From positions 1 through 9,079 of the forward strand of contig CAJXWI010000067.1 of the NCBI GenBank assembly GCA_913062735.1: a stretch of 9,079 nucleotides of DNA, read 5' to 3'. Each line of letters starts with the position of its first letter. Positions within the stretch are counted from its first letter, which is position 1. This document shows positions 7,840-9,079 of this stretch, in pieces. The DNA is from an uncultured Arcobacter sp. Lineage in GTDB: Bacteria > Campylobacterota > Campylobacteria > Campylobacterales > Arcobacteraceae. The notes beneath the pieces were generated by a model. It ran no database searches and was not told where the DNA came from. It saw only the letters and a list, made by a program, of their open reading frames with translations. The position numbers and the translations under genes are program-made.

Positions 7840-7900
7840 ATTACTTTTCTCTATGGTTAGGTAATGTAATCGTAGTACGCCTGCTATTGAAACTTTTTGA
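7823..7900 (+). pseudogene. Decayed 5' end of a WaaF-like heptosyltransferase gene
   Basis: Translation in pieces gives (I)KVIVE at 7823-7840, WLGNVIV at 7854-7874 and TPAIETF at about 7877-7897. This matches the intact waaF N-terminus at 9002 (MKLLIEVPTWLGDAIMSTPAIENF). Counting by eye, about 46 of 63 alignable bases agree, including all nine of Trp-Leu-Gly. The start codon is ATA instead of ATG, four extra bases lie before the Trp codon, one base is missing before the Pro codon, and a TGA follows TF. The remnant overlaps the waaG-like stop by 17 bases, like other junctions here. It is too diverged to be a fresh copy of the downstream gene. Nothing recognisable of the rest of a GT9 enzyme follows. 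Confidence 0.75.
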
Positions 7901-7906
7901 GTCTTT

Positions 7907-7923
7907 TTGTTAAAAATATATTA
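7907..7923 (+). repeat. 17-base direct repeat, copy 1
   Basis: TTGTTAAAAATATATTA here is identical to 8252-8268, with copies 345 bases apart. The two copies bracket the gene-free stretch. The repeat is nearly pure A/T, so chance is a real possibility. Confidence 0.5.
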
Positions 7924-8100
7924 ATTTTTATAAAGACATAGATCATAATATTTTCTTTATGTTGAACTTGATTTAAAAGTATAAGTCCTGAAGGTTTCTT
8001 ATGTATTTGTTAAAGTTAGAGTATAAAAATCAAGATTTTATAATTAAAAAAGAGGCTTGCTTTTCAGTTGATACGATGTATTTTTAGTTGTTTTTCCTGC

Positions 8101-8109
8101 TGTTATAAT
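8101..8109 (+). promoter_or_regulatory. Candidate extended -10 promoter for the methyltransferase
   Basis: TGTTATAAT is a perfect TGn-TATAAT extended -10. It follows a T-rich stretch at 8079-8097, which in Campylobacter-type sigma70 promoters stands in for a -35 box; no TTGACA-like box is at the right distance. Transcription from it would leave a leader of about 180 bases before the GTG at 8299. A TATAAT match is easily found by chance in DNA this AT-rich. Confidence 0.35.
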
Positions 8110-8251
8110 TATTCATATCTGTTAATTATAAAAATAGAATAGTGACATTATATTATGAATAATTCAGAGGAATATTTTTATCGTAAATACTCCAGATAAT
8201 TTATTATTAAATCAGGAAAAATTAAATAAAATCAAGTACAATATATTCAAC

Positions 8252-8268
8252 TTGTTAAAAATATATTA
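8252..8268 (+). repeat. 17-base direct repeat, copy 2
   Basis: Exact second copy of the repeat at 7907-7923, lying 30 bases before the methyltransferase start. Its TATATTA end could also serve as a -10 element, but no matching -35 box was found. Confidence 0.5.
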
Positions 8269-8283
8269 TATGATGTAAGATAC

Positions 8284-8290
8284 AAAAGGA
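8284..8290 (+). promoter_or_regulatory. Ribosome binding site selecting the GTG start of the methyltransferase
   Basis: AAAAGGA ends eight bases before GTG 8299. It supports this start over the ATG at 8311, which has no purine-rich site at a suitable distance. Confidence 0.5.
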
Positions 8291-8298
8291 AAAACGTA

Positions 8299-8985
8299 GT
8301 GAAACCATACATGTCAGTAGTTGGAAGAATATTAAATGAAGTAAAACCGAATATAATTTTAGATACACCTTGTGGAAACGGATGGCTAAAATCAAAATTA
8401 AATTTTGAGCATACACTAGATGGGCTTGATTTGTTTGAAGATAAACCTAATGGGTATGAAAATTTCTCGAATGCTGATTTAGACTATGGTATACCAAATA
8501 ATCTTGGTAAATATGATGCTATTGTTACCTGTGAAGGGATAGAACATGTTGGTAACCCACTTCTTCTTTTGACTAGTGCAAAAGAACATCTTAGGCCTGA
8601 AGGGATTCTAATAGTGACTACTCCAAATACTTGGTATCCTGGTTCAAAACTTAAATATATATTAAATGGATTTTTCCCTAGTTTCCCTTGCCTAGCTGGT
8701 AAGATAAAACGTGGAAATCATATGCATATTATGCCATGGACTTTTCCCCAACTATATTTGTACTTAAAACTAGCTGGATATTCTGATATTAAGTTATATG
8801 ATATTCCAGAAAAAAAACCTAAACACTTTTTTGAATATTTGATTGGACTTCCTCAAAAACTATATTGTCAAAGAAAAAAGAAAAAATCTATAGATGAAGA
8901 AGAAAAGCAATTTTGGGAATATGCAGGAAGCTTACAATCAGTATTTGGAAGAAGATTGGTTGTTTCAGCACGGTATAGTAAATAA
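8299..8985 (+). CDS. Class I SAM-dependent methyltransferase
   Basis: This 228-residue protein has a Rossmann methyltransferase core. Motif I is ILDTPCGNGWL (residues 20-30), a D-x-PCGNG form of the usual D-x-GCGxG. The acidic turn after strand 2 is in DGLDLFED (41-48). The post-I region is YDAIVTCEGIEHVGNP (72-87), and LRPEGILIVTTPN (98-110) is the typical fourth to fifth strand block. HMHIMPWTFPQL (141-152) and the C-terminal GRRLVVSAR (217-225) recur in methyltransferases of polysaccharide clusters. There is no membrane segment. A sugar O-methyltransferase acting on core or O-chain is plausible, but the substrate is unknown. GTG 8299 is chosen because AAAAGGA lies at 8284-8290; ATG 8311 has no such site. 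The same frame stays open upstream to 8230 without a start codon, so a longer ancestral protein is possible. Confidence 0.82.
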   Translation: MKPYMSVVGRILNEVKPNIILDTPCGNGWLKSKLNFEHTLDGLDLFEDKPNGYENFSNADLDYGIPNNLGKYDAIVTCEGIEHVGNPLLLLTSAKEHLRPEGILIVTTPNTWYPGSKLKYILNGFFPSFPCLAGKIKRGNHMHIMPWTFPQLYLYLKLAGYSDIKLYDIPEKKPKHFFEYLIGLPQKLYCQRKKKKSIDEEEKQFWEYAGSLQSVFGRRLVVSARYSK

Positions 8986-9001
8986 TTAATAAAAATTATA
9001 A

Positions 9002-9079
9002 ATGAAACTATTAATTGAAGTACCCACATGGTTAGGTGATGCTATTATGAGCACACCTGCAATTGAAAATTTTCTAAAC
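9002..9079 (+). CDS. waaF: LPS heptosyltransferase II, 5' end (GT9)
   Basis: The first 26 codons are visible, running off the window end. MKLLIEVPTWLGDAIMSTPAIENFLN is the WaaF N-terminus: E. coli has PSWVGDMMMSQ and Campylobacter PTWLGDAVM at the same place, with the Asp of LGD conserved. The full enzyme, normally about 320-350 residues, adds HepII to HepI using ADP-heptose. It starts 16 bases after the methyltransferase stop with no clear Shine-Dalgarno and no terminator between, so the two are probably co-transcribed. Its homology to the remnant at 7823 identifies that remnant. Confidence 0.85.
   Translation, partial: MKLLIEVPTWLGDAIMSTPAIENFLN

Larger units (their letters stand above)
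7901..8298 (+). other. AT-rich region without an intact gene
   Basis: About 400 bases between the heptosyltransferase remnant and the methyltransferase. Stops are frequent in all three forward frames. It holds a candidate extended -10 box (8101-8109), two copies of a 17-base direct repeat, a 28-codon mini-frame at 8001-8087 with AAGG six bases before its ATG, and a possible broken N-terminal extension of the methyltransferase (8155-8298). An A/T-only inverted repeat at 7911-7917 and 7924-7930 has no GC stem, so I do not call a terminator. Most of the stretch looks like eroded former coding sequence. Confidence 0.6.

Noticed and set aside
7911..7930. Inverted repeat TAAAAAT/ATTTTTA as a Rho-independent terminator for the operon.
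   Set aside because: The stem is pure A/T, seven pairs, with no GC content and no clean U-tract after it, so it would be unstable.
8020..8042. AAAAT-CAAG-ATTTT hairpin as a regulatory RNA element.
   Set aside because: It is a five-pair A/T stem with no supporting flanking structure, as expected by chance here.
7840..8298. Insertion sequence or transposase remnant in the gene-free interval.
   Set aside because: No transposase-like peptide, terminal inverted repeats or target-site duplication could be found; the only recognisable piece is the heptosyltransferase start.
2310..8818. A8 or T8 tracts inside genes (about 2318, 3059, 7114, 7512 and 8810) as phase-variation switches.
   Set aside because: All are in frame, such tracts are expected by chance at this base composition, and there are no long G/C tracts of the kind that drive Campylobacter phase variation.

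Overview
This window is a lipopolysaccharide or lipooligosaccharide (LPS/LOS) core-assembly locus from a strongly AT-rich Gram-negative bacterium. Every recognised gene is on the + strand. The order lipid A acyltransferase, WaaE-type glucosyltransferase, a run of glycosyltransferases, then WaaF resembles the waaC...htrB...waaF loci of Campylobacterota. The AT-rich composition, a WaaF N-terminus reading PTWLGDAIMSTPA, and a WaaL-type ligase make an Arcobacter-like member my best guess. That assignment is inference, not proof.

Positions 1-7839 are a tightly packed operon. It begins with the last codons of an upstream gene (probably waaC) and an LpxL/HtrB acyltransferase (15-905). A WaaE-like GT2 (886-1599) and a GT4 glycosyltransferase (1608-2699) follow. 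Next comes a small GT-A-like glycosyltransferase split by a one-base frameshift (2689-3451), then a WaaQ-type heptosyltransferase (3448-4509). A second GT4 (4496-5614), a WaaL/Wzy_C O-antigen ligase (5589-6800) and a WaaG-like GT4 (6787-7839) complete it. Most junctions overlap by 1 to 26 bases, so translation is probably coupled along the operon.

Positions 7840-8298 hold no intact gene. The first part (from 7823, overlapping the waaG-like stop) is the decayed 5' end of a heptosyltransferase gene. It is recognisable because the intact waaF start at 9002 is in the same window: the two share WLG and TPAIE blocks, but the remnant has ATA in place of ATG plus two indels. The remaining AT-rich stretch has a candidate extended -10 box, a 17-base direct repeat, and a possible broken N-terminal extension of the next gene.

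Positions 8299-8985 encode a class I SAM-dependent methyltransferase. The 5' end of waaF begins at 9002 and runs off the window.

Together the genes would acylate lipid A, extend the inner core (glucose on HepI, HepII and HepIII, then outer-core sugars), possibly methylate a sugar, and ligate a polymer to the finished core. The substrates are inferred from families. I see no defence system, CRISPR array, RNA gene or insertion sequence. The most informative oddities are the frameshifted glycosyltransferase and the heptosyltransferase remnant, which mark this locus as recently remodelled. I do not see a convincing wholly new system.
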